Source of the DNA: Thiohalomonas denitrificans
Lineage (GTDB): Bacteria > Pseudomonadota > Gammaproteobacteria > Thiohalomonadales > Thiohalomonadaceae
Assembly: GCF_900102855.1 (NCBI RefSeq)
Contig: NZ_FMWD01000007.1
Coordinates: 45,178-109,177, forward strand
Length of the DNA: 64,000 bases
Reading direction: 5' to 3'
Below are positions 47,179 through 56,564 of the stretch, one piece after another (the stretch's first letter is position 1; each line of letters opens with the position of its first letter). Below the pieces are notes generated by a model. It made no database searches. It was not told where the DNA came from and worked only from the letters and a program-made list of their open reading frames with translations. A program made the translations under genes and the position numbers.

Positions 47179-47526
47179 ATGACCAGAACAATTACGGCAC
47201 GGATTTTCGGTTTGATAGTCCTGCTCGCTGCGCTCGCGGGATGGTCCGTGGCATCGGCTTTGGAGCTTGAGGAGGCCAAGACCCGTGGATTGGTCGGTGA
47301 ACGCCCGGATGGCTATCTGGGTGTTGTTATCGATAACCCCCCGCCGGAGGTCTCGGATCTGGTGCGGGAGATTAACCGGAAGCGGCTGGAAAAATATGAA
47401 GAGATCGCCGCCCGCAATGACACCTCGGTGACAATCGTGCAACAACTTGCAGGGAAAAAGGCGATTGAAAAGACGCCTGGTGGGATGTTCGTCCAGGTTC
47501 CCGAGGGCACCTGGATTCGGAAATAA
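47179..47526 (+). CDS. ydbL: YdbL-family periplasmic protein (DUF1318)
   Basis: 115 residues: signal peptide ending ASA-L, then ELEEAKTRGLVGERPDGYLGV and EINRKRLEKYEEIAARN, the DUF1318 core, and the closing GGMFVQVPEGTWIRK. YdbL is reported to chaperone the YdbH-YnbE bridge. Third gene of the operon and convergent with the next gene. Confidence 0.93.
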   Translation: MTRTITARIFGLIVLLAALAGWSVASALELEEAKTRGLVGERPDGYLGVVIDNPPPEVSDLVREINRKRLEKYEEIAARNDTSVTIVQQLAGKKAIEKTPGGMFVQVPEGTWIRK

Positions 47527-47533
47527 TGCGCGA

Positions 47534-48007
47534 TCAGCTGCCGAGGGGCATCCGGCGGATGCGATACACCAGCGCCGCGCAACCCAGTGCAGCGAAAATG
47601 GCTATGCCCAGGAAAGCCCAGGTGGGCGTTTTCACACGATAGTCCAGCTCGACGATACGCGCTTTATCGCTGCCCACCAGTACGTCGACCTCGCTCCCCA
47701 CCGCCAGGCGATCATACTGCGATGGGGGTGCTGCCTTCGACACTACCTCACCGGCACGCACCCCCTTCTGTATCTCGATGTAGAGTCGATGCTGTTCCTG
47801 AATAAGGGGTAGCCCCGAAGGCATGACATGCTCCTGTCGAACCACCCGCTTGTCGATGATGCGGCCAGTGACCCGTTCGTTACCTTGCAATGGACTCTGT
47901 TCCTGTCGCGCCTCATACCATTCGAAGAGATTGGCGGAAGCCCCCATGAACGCAAACACTGCCGTGAGGGCAAGGATCACAACCAGAAAAAGGTAAAGTG
48001 CTCTCAT
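47534..48007 (-). CDS. Two-span membrane protein (DUF3592-like)
   Basis: 157 residues: an N-terminal membrane helix (YLFLVVILALTAVFAFMG), a periplasmic beta-rich loop of about 90 residues (VTGRIIDKRVVRQEHV ... YDRLAVGSEVDVLVGSDKARIVELDYR), and a second helix at the C-terminus (AFLGIAIFAALGCAALVYRI). This layout resembles DUF3592 proteins; function unknown. The ATG at 48007 is the first with a plausible signal; the frame stays open upstream but codes nothing familiar. Confidence 0.75.
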   Translation of the reverse strand: MRALYLFLVVILALTAVFAFMGASANLFEWYEARQEQSPLQGNERVTGRIIDKRVVRQEHVMPSGLPLIQEQHRLYIEIQKGVRAGEVVSKAAPPSQYDRLAVGSEVDVLVGSDKARIVELDYRVKTPTWAFLGIAIFAALGCAALVYRIRRMPLGS

Positions 48008-48177
48008 TGGGAAGACTCGGGACTTGAGAATGCCGCATATTCTAACGGCAAAGCGAGAGGTATTCCGCCGACTGCCCCAATTCCCGGAACATGAGAAACA
48101 CCACGGCAGATAGCCTCCGCCGGGGGCCTGCCGAAGAGAAGGCCTGTCACGAATCGGCATTTGGTGAAATGCACGGG

Positions 48178-48765
48178 TCAAGGATGGAGCCAGCGCGCCG
48201 AGACCTTTCCCTCTTCATCCCAGTCGAACTCCGCCCGCGCCGGTCCTTCGGGGGCATAGTGGAGCCAGTCCAGGTGGATGGCAACGGCCTCCAGGGTGGC
48301 AAAGTGACGGTACCCGGCGGCATCATCTACGGATTCGTCCGGACCCGGCACCCCGGCACCTGGAGCCGGTGCGGGGCTGCCCGGTGCAGCGGCGGTAAGA
48401 TAGCGCCGCCGTCCCTTGGCCGGCAGCTTTCGCCATGCCTCGGCCGTGACCTCGTCTTCGACGTGAATTCGGATCTCCGTCAGTATCCGGAGTTGCACGG
48501 CACTTTCCGGATCGAAAAACACAAAGACGCCCCACGGGCGTAGCACCAGGTCGTCGCCTTTTGATGAACGGCGATCGGTATTCACGAAAAGTTGCCGCGA
48601 CTCCCGCCGGATCTCGCGAAGTATGACGGTGCGGGCATCCGGTTCATTGTTTCGGTCAACGGTAGCCAATACCGGGCGGTGCAGGGCGGAGGTTTCATCT
48701 GCGGTTGCCCGGCGCAGTTGGCGCCAGGTGTTTTCCAGGATTGTGTCGAAGCTGTCGGTGTCCAT
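48178..48765 (-). CDS. Pyridoxamine 5'-phosphate oxidase-like FMN-binding protein
   Basis: 195 residues with the split-barrel flavin fold: RPVLATVDRNNEPDARTVILREI, then LFVNTDRRSSKGDDLVLRPWGVFVFFDP, and a C-terminal WLHYAPEGPARAEFDW. It resembles the PNPOx-related group with FMN rather than true PdxH, because the substrate Arg/His motif at the C-terminus is absent. ATG 48765 fits the family start. It is preceded by ndpA on the same strand. Confidence 0.82.
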   Translation of the reverse strand: MDTDSFDTILENTWRQLRRATADETSALHRPVLATVDRNNEPDARTVILREIRRESRQLFVNTDRRSSKGDDLVLRPWGVFVFFDPESAVQLRILTEIRIHVEDEVTAEAWRKLPAKGRRRYLTAAAPGSPAPAPGAGVPGPDESVDDAAGYRHFATLEAVAIHLDWLHYAPEGPARAEFDWDEEGKVSARWLHP

Positions 48766-48802
48766 ACCGGCAAGGATAGCGGGCCCATGCCCCGGACCGC
48801 CC

Positions 48803-48825
48803 AGCATGCAACAGCAGCACACTAA
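48803..48825 (+). repeat. Related copy of the outer arm of palindromic element B
   Basis: AGCATGCAACAG followed by CAGCACACTAA resembles AAGCATGCAACAGTACACTA, the right outer arm of the element at 49898-50287. It stands at the other end of ndpA, in the same orientation as the right arm. Confidence 0.55.
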
Positions 48826-49823
48826 TCCCGCCGCAGATGCTCCAGAAGCTGTTTCCTGAGGGCGCTGGGCAGGCCGTTGATGCTGAGGGTATCGGTGTCG
48901 CTGTCGTAGTGGACCCGCTGGTTGAGCTGATAGGAGCCGAAGCTGATCGCCAGGTCTTTCTCCCGACCGGCAAATTTGACATAGCGGCGCAGGCTGCGGC
49001 GGTCCATCATCAACTCCTGTTCGCCTTCCGGAGCGCGACGCTCTACCACCTGAACGAACTCGTCGTGATCAACACCGTCGAGCGTCTGTGCCAGTTCTTT
49101 CAGGTCGACCGGCGCATCCTGTTGATCCCGTTCCAGGCAGTATTCGACCACCTGGTTGCGATACTCGCCGACCTGCTCTTCCGGAAGCTTTTCCGAGTAA
49201 GCCTCCACGCCCTCGAGAAATGCGAGGGTGGCACCGGCCTTGTCGAGGCCATTGGCAAACCCCGTCAGTGCGTGGAAGGCGTCGGTGAGGCCCGGATTAC
49301 CGCGAGGCGGCAGCAGGGTCAGATAGGAGTAATGCTGTCGTACCTTCCACTCGGCCAAGTCCACCTTGATGCCGAACAGCGAGGGACCGGTGTCGAGGGA
49401 GTAGCTGGGCGTCACCTCGAGGTCGTCGCCGATGGAGAGCGCCTCCTTCTGGCTCGCTACAAACCAGTAGAAGAGGTGGCGGACCGGTGTCTTTTCCACG
49501 AAGAAGAGGCAGTGTGCATTTAGTTCGACCTTGCCGCTATCGAGGTGCCGTCGCAAATCCTCCATCAGGGTTGCCGTCAATTCCCCGAAGGCACGCTCCT
49601 CGTTGACAAAATCCGTCAGCTGCCGAGGCAGGGGAGCCGACTCCTCTTCCGTGGAGAAACTTCCGTGTTCGCGGCTAATTCTTCCGAGAAAAGCGCTTTT
49701 CAAGCTATCCAGCAGCGCTTCGCAGGACTCTTCGGTAGCCAGTTCCTGCTGGCGAAGAGACATTTCGGCCTCGGAATCGGTACTACGGCGGATACGATGG
49801 ACGGTGGCGTGCGTGATGGACAT
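48822..49823 (-). CDS. ndpA: Nucleoid-associated protein NdpA/YejK family
   Basis: 333 residues, as in YejK. Features: LNAHCLFFVEKTPVRHLFYWFVAS, the SYSLDTGPSLFGIKVDLAEW region, the GNPGLTDAFHALTGF segment and the C-terminal GREKDLAISFGSYQLNQRVHYDSDTDTLSINGLP. It binds the nucleoid; in E. coli it affects supercoiling. ATG 49823 begins at the family N-terminus MSITHATVHRI; upstream codons lie in the palindromic repeat. Confidence 0.92.
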   Translation of the reverse strand: MSITHATVHRIRRSTDSEAEMSLRQQELATEESCEALLDSLKSAFLGRISREHGSFSTEEESAPLPRQLTDFVNEERAFGELTATLMEDLRRHLDSGKVELNAHCLFFVEKTPVRHLFYWFVASQKEALSIGDDLEVTPSYSLDTGPSLFGIKVDLAEWKVRQHYSYLTLLPPRGNPGLTDAFHALTGFANGLDKAGATLAFLEGVEAYSEKLPEEQVGEYRNQVVEYCLERDQQDAPVDLKELAQTLDGVDHDEFVQVVERRAPEGEQELMMDRRSLRRYVKFAGREKDLAISFGSYQLNQRVHYDSDTDTLSINGLPSALRKQLLEHLRRD

Positions 49824-49897
49824 GGACTCGAAGCCTGGGAGCGAGGTGGCAATTCTACTCTCAGCAGAGGCTGCGGCCAACGGACTCCCGCAGCCTG

Positions 49898-50287
49898 TAG
49901 TGTACTGTTGCATGCTTGGCGATACTTTCAGAGCCCCCCAAAAACGTCAGGACAAGGCGCAGCGCGCAGGCAATGGTTATTCCCTTGTCAAGCGCTGCAC
50001 GAATCCGCCGGGAGCGGATTCGGACAGCCGAAGGCTGGCCCGAAGGGCGGACTCCAGGGATGGAGTCCGCAACGCCGTCATGGCATTTTTGGGGGGCTCC
50101 CTTCGGGCGAGCCGCTGGCCGGCCATCTGCGGCGTTGCGTTTCTTGCAAAGGGCGCGCCATTTCCTGCGAAACGCGCCTTGCATGATGTGCATGGATGCA
50201 CGAATGCCGCGCGCGCAGGATGCGCAGGAGCGGTCTGGCCGGCCAGCGACTCGCTGAAAGCACCGACAAGCATGCAACAGTACACTA
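49898..50287. repeat. Large nested palindromic element (copy B)
   Basis: Same scaffold as 25218-25597 but with different arms. Outer arms: 20 bases at 49899-49918 pair perfectly with 50267-50286 (CATGCAACAGTACACT side). Inner arms: 14 bases at 49931-49944 (GAGCCCCCCAAAAA) pair with 50086-50099. The inner loop carries three extra hairpins, for example CGAATCCGC/GCGGATTCG and GCGGACTCCA/TGGAGTCCGC. The third palindrome GCTGGCCGGCCA / TGGCCGGCCAGC is shared. It lies between ndpA and the GH15 gene. Confidence 0.85.
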
Positions 50288-50324
50288 GTTTTTGACTGAA
50301 GCGGAAGCGCCTGGAGATGCTGTG

Positions 50325-52133
50325 ATGCACGACCGCCCCATTGCCGAATATGCGCTCCTGTCGGACTGTCAGGGAGCGGCGCTCGTCCACCGCGACGGCT
50401 CCATTGATTGGCTCGCGCTCCCCCGGTTTGATTCTCCGGCCCTGTGCGCCCGTCTGCTGGGTGGCGAGGGTGGCTACTGGAAGCTTGGGCCGGTAGACGA
50501 TATTCAGGGTCAACGCGGCTACGTCGAGGGCTCCATGGTGGTGAATACCACTTTTCGCTCGCGGGAGGGCGAGGTGGTCATCCGTGATGCACTCGCTATC
50601 GGCCTGCATCAGGGGGCCCATGCTATCGGCAAGGATTCGCCCCATGCCGTTTTACGGGAGGCAGTATGCACGCGCGGGTCAATGGAGTTGACGACAAACT
50701 ACGCTCCACGTCCGGAGTACGGCTTGATAGTGCCGATCCTGCGCCCGGTGGTGGGCGGCGTGCTGGCCCGCGGCGGGGCATCCGTCCTGCGTCTCTCCGC
50801 ATCCATTCCCCTGAAGACGGATACCTCCACCGCTCACGCGCACTTTCGCCTGGAAGAGGGACAGCGTGCGGCTTTTGCCCTGGAGTTTCGCAGTAGCGCC
50901 GAACCGAGCCCCGGCCCCTGGTCGGTCGAAGCCATCCAGGAATATCTCGAAGATACCATCACGAACTGGCAAGACTGGTCGGTGATGCACCAGGCCTATC
51001 AGGGTCCCTGGAGGGAACAGGTCCATTTCGGTGGCCGGCTGCTCCAGGCCCTGACTTATTATCCCACCGGAGCTTTCGTTGCGGCGGCGACCACGTCTCT
51101 CCCGGAACGGATGGGCGGCGGACTCAATTGGGATTACCGCTACTCATGGGTGCGGGATGCCAGTATGACCCTGGATGCACTCTGGGTGGCCGCCTGCCCC
51201 GATGAAGCCTATAAGTTCTTCGATTTTATCGCCGATGCCTCCCTGGCCCAGGTACGACAGGATCGGGATGCGCAGATCATGTTTGGTATCGGTGGCGAAC
51301 ATGATCTGACTGAACGGCAGCTTGTGCATCTCCCCGGCTGGCGGGGGAGTGCACCGGTACGAGTCGGTAACGGCGCCTGGACTCAGCGGCAATTTGACGT
51401 CTATGGGGAACTGCTGGCGGCGGCCGAACGGCTAAGGCACCAACTTGCCGAACATATTGATCCATTGACCCGCAGCTTTCTGGCCGAGGTTGCCGATGTG
51501 GCGGCGAACCGGTGGAAGGAGCCGGACCAGGGTATGTGGGAGATCCGGGGGAAGCCTCGCCACTTTCTGCACTCCAAACTGATGTGCTGGGCGGCGTTGG
51601 ACAGTGCCATCAGGCTCACGGATTTGATTGGTGGCGAAGAGAGTGTCGGTCGATGGGTGGCAGCACGGGACGAGATCCGTGAGGCAATTCTGACACGCGG
51701 CTGGAGTGAAAGGATCGGCGCATTCACGCAAACTTTTCACGGAGACACACTGGACGCCTCGACACTAGTCATGGCCCTGAGTGGCTTCCTGCCCGCCACC
51801 GATACGCGAATGCTCGCCACCATCGACGCCATCGAGGAGCACCTGACCGATGAACGGGGGCTGGTCTACCGCTATCGCGAGATCGATGGCGAGCCGGCCG
51901 ATGAGGGCGCCTTCCTGCTATGTACCTTCTGGCTCGCTCACGCCCGCGCTTTGGCGGGGCAGGTGGAGCAGGCGAAAGTCGTATTCGAACGCGCAGCCGC
52001 CTGCGCCAACGATGTGGGTCTGCTCTCGGAAGAGTTCGACTCGCGTAGCGGGGAGATGATGGGGAATTTTCCCCAAGCCTTCAGCCATATCGGTCTGATC
52101 AATGCAGCCTGGGCCATCAGCCAGGCGGAATAG
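50325..52133 (+). CDS. Glycoside hydrolase family 15 (glucoamylase/trehalase-like)
   Basis: 602 residues. N-terminal beta-sandwich (RPIAEYALLSDCQGAALVHRDGSIDWLALPRFDSPALCA) and a C-terminal (alpha/alpha)6 barrel with NWDYRYSWVRDASMTL and LLSEEFDSRSGEMMGNFPQAFSH, the two catalytic-side motifs of bacterial GH15. No signal peptide, so cytoplasmic; likely acts on trehalose or short alpha-glucans. GGAG at 50313-50316 fixes ATG 50325. Confidence 0.93.
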   Translation: MHDRPIAEYALLSDCQGAALVHRDGSIDWLALPRFDSPALCARLLGGEGGYWKLGPVDDIQGQRGYVEGSMVVNTTFRSREGEVVIRDALAIGLHQGAHAIGKDSPHAVLREAVCTRGSMELTTNYAPRPEYGLIVPILRPVVGGVLARGGASVLRLSASIPLKTDTSTAHAHFRLEEGQRAAFALEFRSSAEPSPGPWSVEAIQEYLEDTITNWQDWSVMHQAYQGPWREQVHFGGRLLQALTYYPTGAFVAAATTSLPERMGGGLNWDYRYSWVRDASMTLDALWVAACPDEAYKFFDFIADASLAQVRQDRDAQIMFGIGGEHDLTERQLVHLPGWRGSAPVRVGNGAWTQRQFDVYGELLAAAERLRHQLAEHIDPLTRSFLAEVADVAANRWKEPDQGMWEIRGKPRHFLHSKLMCWAALDSAIRLTDLIGGEESVGRWVAARDEIREAILTRGWSERIGAFTQTFHGDTLDASTLVMALSGFLPATDTRMLATIDAIEEHLTDERGLVYRYREIDGEPADEGAFLLCTFWLAHARALAGQVEQAKVVFERAAACANDVGLLSEEFDSRSGEMMGNFPQAFSHIGLINAAWAISQAE

Positions 52134-52415
52134 AAGCGCAACGATACCGCTAACGCAGGTGCCGAGTTCGGTCTACTGCATGAAATATCATCCAAGAACG
52201 CGATTTTTCCTCTACTTCAACCGAAGTCGCCTGCCCTCCGATTGGACACTTATGAAATAGTGTTAATGAATCCGTCACACTCTCCCCGAGATTTTTTATT
52301 GTTGAGACACAGTTCCCATTTGAGCCGACTTTTTCACGGTAGCGTTTCAGGTTAGGGCCCATGCGCAACGCATGCACACAAACAACAAGAATTCCACTCA
52401 CCAGGGATAACAAGG

Positions 52416-55400
52416 ATGAAACAAGCTACACGGCGAGTAACGCGCCAGAGCGTCTTCGGCAGTTCTCTTGCACTCACTGTTTTACTTTCGGCCTGCGGGG
52501 GCGGAGGTGGCGGTTCCACTTCCGACCCCATTCTCGAAGATCCGATTAAAGAGCCGGACACGAGCGCCCCGGGGGTGGCCTCGCGCAGCCCCGCTCCCGA
52601 CGCCACAGGGGTGCCTCTGGATAGTAATGTAGAAGTGGTCTTCAGCAAGGACATCTACCGTGACTCGATAAACTCGGTCACATTCAAGCTTATCGACCCA
52701 GTGTGGGGGACGGTATGGGGAAGCCGCTCCTATGACACCGACAGCCGGACGGCCACTCTCAATCCCTACGGAACGCTTGACGAATTCACCACGTACACAG
52801 TGGAACTCGATGGCGTGGTCGACTCCTTACTCAACCCGCTGCCCTATACGGAATGGAAATTCCGTACCGCCGATTTGACGCCGCCCGAAAGCACCGCGTC
52901 CCCGGTTTCCGGATTATTCAATGCCCCGCAGAGCATAACCTTGAGCTGTAACGACGCGGCCTCGGGCTGTGCCGGCATCTATTACACAGTCGACGGATCG
53001 ACACCTTCTACCGACTCCAACCGCTATGCCGATCCCATAGAGATTACGCCGCATAATACGGAAGTAACTCTGAAGTTCTTCGCCATCGATGAGGAGGGGA
53101 ACATCGAGCCGGTCCAGTCCGAAACCTACGTCGTCGATACTATCCCTCCCACTGTCTCCTCAACAGTGCCCGCGAGCGAGGCAACGGATGTCTCCCTGAC
53201 AGAGACCATCAGCGCGACTTTCAGCGAGCCGGTACTGCCCGCAAGCGTCAGCGAGGAAAGTTTCACGGTAAGTGCTGCGGACCACCAAGTCGTCGGCACC
53301 TTGTCGCCAAGCACCGATGCAACGGTAGTCAGCTTCAAGCCCATCGACCGGCTGGAGTGCAACACACTCTACACCGCCACCCTGAGCACTGCCGTGACCG
53401 ACCGGGCCGGCAATCCGCTGGAGGCTGACGTCAGCTGGGACTTCACGACGAATGGGGACTGCACCGAACCGACCACCACCGCCAGTCCCTTGGGCGGGGT
53501 CTACCGCGAGGCATCCAAGACCGTCAACCTGAGCTGCACCGACAGTGGGACGCCGGCCACCGGCTGCGTGCGCCTGGTCTACACAACCGACGGCACGGTG
53601 CCGAGCTTCGATCCGCTCAACGGAACGGTGGTCGAGGCGTCCACCGCGACTGCCACGCTGGCCGAAGGCGACACCTACCTGAAATTCGCCGGTCAGGATG
53701 CTGCCGGTAACACTGAAGCGGTCCGCGACATACTCTACTCTCTGTCCACAACCGGCTTTACCTACGTAGGAACCGGGTCGGGGCTCGCCCGCGGCGCCGG
53801 ACCGGTCCCGGACAGTTTCGTCAATACCCGCGCTATACAGGCGGGAAGCAGCTACCAGCCATTGTTCATCGACAGCACCAACGGGCGCATCTATGCCGTC
53901 GGAACCGGGCTTTACATTTCCGATGACGACGGGAACACCTGGCTAAACCGCAGTGGCGCCCCGGGGCTCCGTGGCTCCGACGCGCTCTACGCCAGGGGCA
54001 GCCGTGTCTACTCCGGCGGTTTCCGAGGGCTCGATATTTCCACTGACGGGGGAGCCAGTTTCACAGAGTCGCCGACGGCGCCGAGCGGCATTCAGGCAGT
54101 TTGGGAACTGGGTACTACGGTTTTCGCAGGCGACAGTTGGGGCCTCTGGCGTTCGACCGACCGGGGTATTACCTTTGACGAGGTCTACGAAGCCGATATC
54201 GTCCAACTGGCAAGCTATGGCGATACGCTGTATGCAGCCACCCGTCCGGCCGGCCTTCTCGTCTCGACCGACGGCGGGGCAAGCTTCACCGAGCGCCAAG
54301 TCCCGGCCGACGGTACCATCTATATTAATGATGTACACATAACGCCGGACGGCACGCTTTACCTGGCCACGAGCGTCGGCGTGGCGATCACGTCCGATGA
54401 CGGCGTGACCTATGACTGGTTGACGACGGATAACGGCCTGCCCAGCGAAGTAGCACTTTCCGTGGCCGTTTCCGGCAGCGACATCTATGTGGGGCTTGGC
54501 AGCTCCCTCGGCGAGTACGCAACCAAACAGGCGCTCGCGGTGTCCCGGGACTCGGGCACCAGTTTCGGAACCATCACAACCATGTATGAGGGACTGCCGG
54601 GCAGCACCGTTAAAGATATCGAAATCATCGGTTCGCGTGTCTGGGCTTTCACCGACGCTGGCCTAGCCTACTCCGACGATTATGGCGCCCGCTTCACCGC
54701 CATTGGGCTCGCCGACCACAGCGTTCACGACATCGTGGCCGATGCCAACGGTCGGTTGTATGTGGCCAGCGGCTACGAAGTCTATTATCACAATGCCGGT
54801 GGTATTTCCGTCTCTGATGATGGGGGCTACACCTTCACCAACCTGAACCTTGGAAACGGCCTCCCAAGCTACGTGATCAATCAGTTGGATGTCTCGGAGG
54901 ACGGCAAGACCATCCACGTCACCACCGACTTTATTGCCAATTCCCTGCCCGCCGGTTATGCCGTCTCCCACGACGGCGGCGCCAGCTTCCAGCAGCCGGA
55001 TACAAGCGTCTCGGACGACGTGTGGAAGGCCAGAGGACAATTGGCGGTGGACGGGAGCAATGTGTATGCCACCGGAAACAATTTCGGCTATTACTATTCC
55101 CACGACGGCGGTGCTACTTTCACCATGTACGGCTGGGACCCCAAGGTGTATGACGGCAGCTTCAGCCTCGCAAACCCGACGGATGTTGTCGTGGACGCGA
55201 GCGGCGACGTCTACGTGGGAACGGAGTACGGCATCGTGGTATCCGACGACGGGGGGGTGACGTTCCCGACGTTGCTGACCCGTGACAATGGCCTTGGCGC
55301 CATCCCCGTCGACCTGTTGCATTACGATGGCACTCGCCTCTATGCGGAGGTCGTCGCCGACAGTGACGATCCGACCTCCTTCTCGGGTCTGGCAATATCC

Positions 55401-55613
55401 AGCGACGGTGGCACAACTTTTACGAACCTGACCACCGCCGACGGTCTGCCGGACGCAAACCTCAGCAGCATCGACACCTACGAAGGCTACCTCTATGTAG
55501 GGACGTTTGGCGGGCTTGCCATATCGGCTGACCAGGGCACCAGCTTCACGGTCCGAACCGATGAACACGGACTCGGTTTCCACGTTCCCACAGCCGTGCT
55601 TTTCAGCCCGTAA
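52416..55613 (+). CDS. Lipoprotein with Ig-like domains and 13 Asp-box propeller repeats
   Basis: 1065 residues. Signal with lipobox LSAC and six following Gly. Then Ig-like modules: Big_5-type (APGVASRSPAPDATGVPLDS; PTVSSTVPASEATDVS) alternating with chitobiase-C-like domains (FNAPQSITLSCNDAASG; YREASKTVNLSCTD). From about residue 450 to the end come 13 Asp-box motifs of the form S-x-D-x-G-x-(T/S)-F/W (for example STDGGASFTE, SDDGGYTFTN, SSDGGTTFTN), as in sialidase, GH74 or Vps10 propellers. No catalytic residues can be assigned. It is probably a surface glycan-binding or sensor protein. Confidence 0.87.
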   Translation: MKQATRRVTRQSVFGSSLALTVLLSACGGGGGGSTSDPILEDPIKEPDTSAPGVASRSPAPDATGVPLDSNVEVVFSKDIYRDSINSVTFKLIDPVWGTVWGSRSYDTDSRTATLNPYGTLDEFTTYTVELDGVVDSLLNPLPYTEWKFRTADLTPPESTASPVSGLFNAPQSITLSCNDAASGCAGIYYTVDGSTPSTDSNRYADPIEITPHNTEVTLKFFAIDEEGNIEPVQSETYVVDTIPPTVSSTVPASEATDVSLTETISATFSEPVLPASVSEESFTVSAADHQVVGTLSPSTDATVVSFKPIDRLECNTLYTATLSTAVTDRAGNPLEADVSWDFTTNGDCTEPTTTASPLGGVYREASKTVNLSCTDSGTPATGCVRLVYTTDGTVPSFDPLNGTVVEASTATATLAEGDTYLKFAGQDAAGNTEAVRDILYSLSTTGFTYVGTGSGLARGAGPVPDSFVNTRAIQAGSSYQPLFIDSTNGRIYAVGTGLYISDDDGNTWLNRSGAPGLRGSDALYARGSRVYSGGFRGLDISTDGGASFTESPTAPSGIQAVWELGTTVFAGDSWGLWRSTDRGITFDEVYEADIVQLASYGDTLYAATRPAGLLVSTDGGASFTERQVPADGTIYINDVHITPDGTLYLATSVGVAITSDDGVTYDWLTTDNGLPSEVALSVAVSGSDIYVGLGSSLGEYATKQALAVSRDSGTSFGTITTMYEGLPGSTVKDIEIIGSRVWAFTDAGLAYSDDYGARFTAIGLADHSVHDIVADANGRLYVASGYEVYYHNAGGISVSDDGGYTFTNLNLGNGLPSYVINQLDVSEDGKTIHVTTDFIANSLPAGYAVSHDGGASFQQPDTSVSDDVWKARGQLAVDGSNVYATGNNFGYYYSHDGGATFTMYGWDPKVYDGSFSLANPTDVVVDASGDVYVGTEYGIVVSDDGGVTFPTLLTRDNGLGAIPVDLLHYDGTRLYAEVVADSDDPTSFSGLAISSDGGTTFTNLTTADGLPDANLSSIDTYEGYLYVGTFGGLAISADQGTSFTVRTDEHGLGFHVPTAVLFSP

Positions 55614-55635
55614 GAACGGGCCGCTGCCGGCCCCG

Positions 55636-55664
55636 GGCGTATAACGCGCTCGGGGCCAACTAAA
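55636..55664 (+). terminator. GC-rich hairpin after the lipoprotein gene
   Basis: GGCCCCG ... CGGGGCC hairpin about 25 bases after the stop. It has no T-tract, so it is only a possible terminator. Confidence 0.35.
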
Positions 55665-55714
55665 CTTCCAAAGCCCCTACGGGGTACTCGAAACATCCTC
55701 TCAAGGAGAGACTT

Positions 55715-56324
55715 GTTCAGGAGCGAGCCGCCGCGGCAACGCAAGCGGAGCATCCCAATGAGACTCCATCACAGCCGGCCCGCCTTCTGCCCTTTGCCGG
55801 CAATCCGCGAGAGCCCATGCCCAAGAGCTTGCCGTTTCGTCTCACCGATTATCCTGACCTCTGACGACTCAGTTTGAGAGCCCCTTCAAGGGATTGGTGG
55901 GCGGGGCCCACAACCTCAAGCAGGCCTGCCAGCCACTCGGCTACCGACGAAAGCCCGGGATGGGCGCCTGCCGAACGCTGCTGGCGTAACGCTCCCTCTT
56001 TATTTTCGGCTACTCCGTGCGGATCCCCCAATCCGCGAACTACGCTCGCGCCGAGATCGGCCTCACGCGGATTACACTCGTGCAGAGTTCGGATTATCGC
56101 CTCACAACGGTTCCAACCAGGTCTGTTTAAGCATGCCGCTGCCGTGTCTTAGGCTGAAGTCGCAGCAAAAAGAGGGCAATGCCAATCATTGGCGATTATG
56201 AGGGTTTTTTCTTCCCCTTCTTGCGATGGGTGTCCGGGTAGTTCTCGATGCTAACCGCTAAAGCGGGGGAGGTTCACGGTCGGCTGAAGCGCTACGCAAC
56301 TATCAGGGGCAGGTATTTTTCCAC
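55715..56324 (+). mobile_element. Decayed Y1-transposase element, copy 1
   Basis: Near identical to 61667-62279 but with an internal deletion of about 110 bases (joined at GATTATCCTGACC|TCTGACGACTC). It contains the 3' end of a transposase frame (SQFESPFKG-type) and a conserved non-coding 3' tail ending in GGGTGTCCGGGTAGTT, followed by a further block AGGTTCACGGTCGGCTG shared with copy 2. Confidence 0.75.
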
Positions 56325-56407
56325 ACGGCGCTTGTGGGCCTTCCGGCGACTCGACTGCGGTGGGGTGGTTCAGTCGCAGGCAAGCCGCCGAGGCTCACCC
56401 GTAACAG

Positions 56408-56441
56408 GGTCTTTCTTCTTGCGAATGCAAGCGGAAAGACC
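56408..56441. repeat. GGTCTTTC/GAAAGACC inverted repeat
   Basis: GGTCTTTC (56408-56415) pairs with GAAAGACC (56434-56441). The same box appears at 60247-60284, 60308-60323 and 60885-60898 next to the Y1-element copies, and may be the recognition hairpin of this element family. Confidence 0.6.
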
Positions 56442-56564
56442 CGACCTTCTTGGGTTGGTCGGTGAACACGTGCACCGGCGCGCGAATGCCCTCATGCTCG
56501 GAGTGGCACCACACGAACCGCGTAATGCGACTCCCGCCGGCTCATTGACCTTGCAGGGCTAGTG

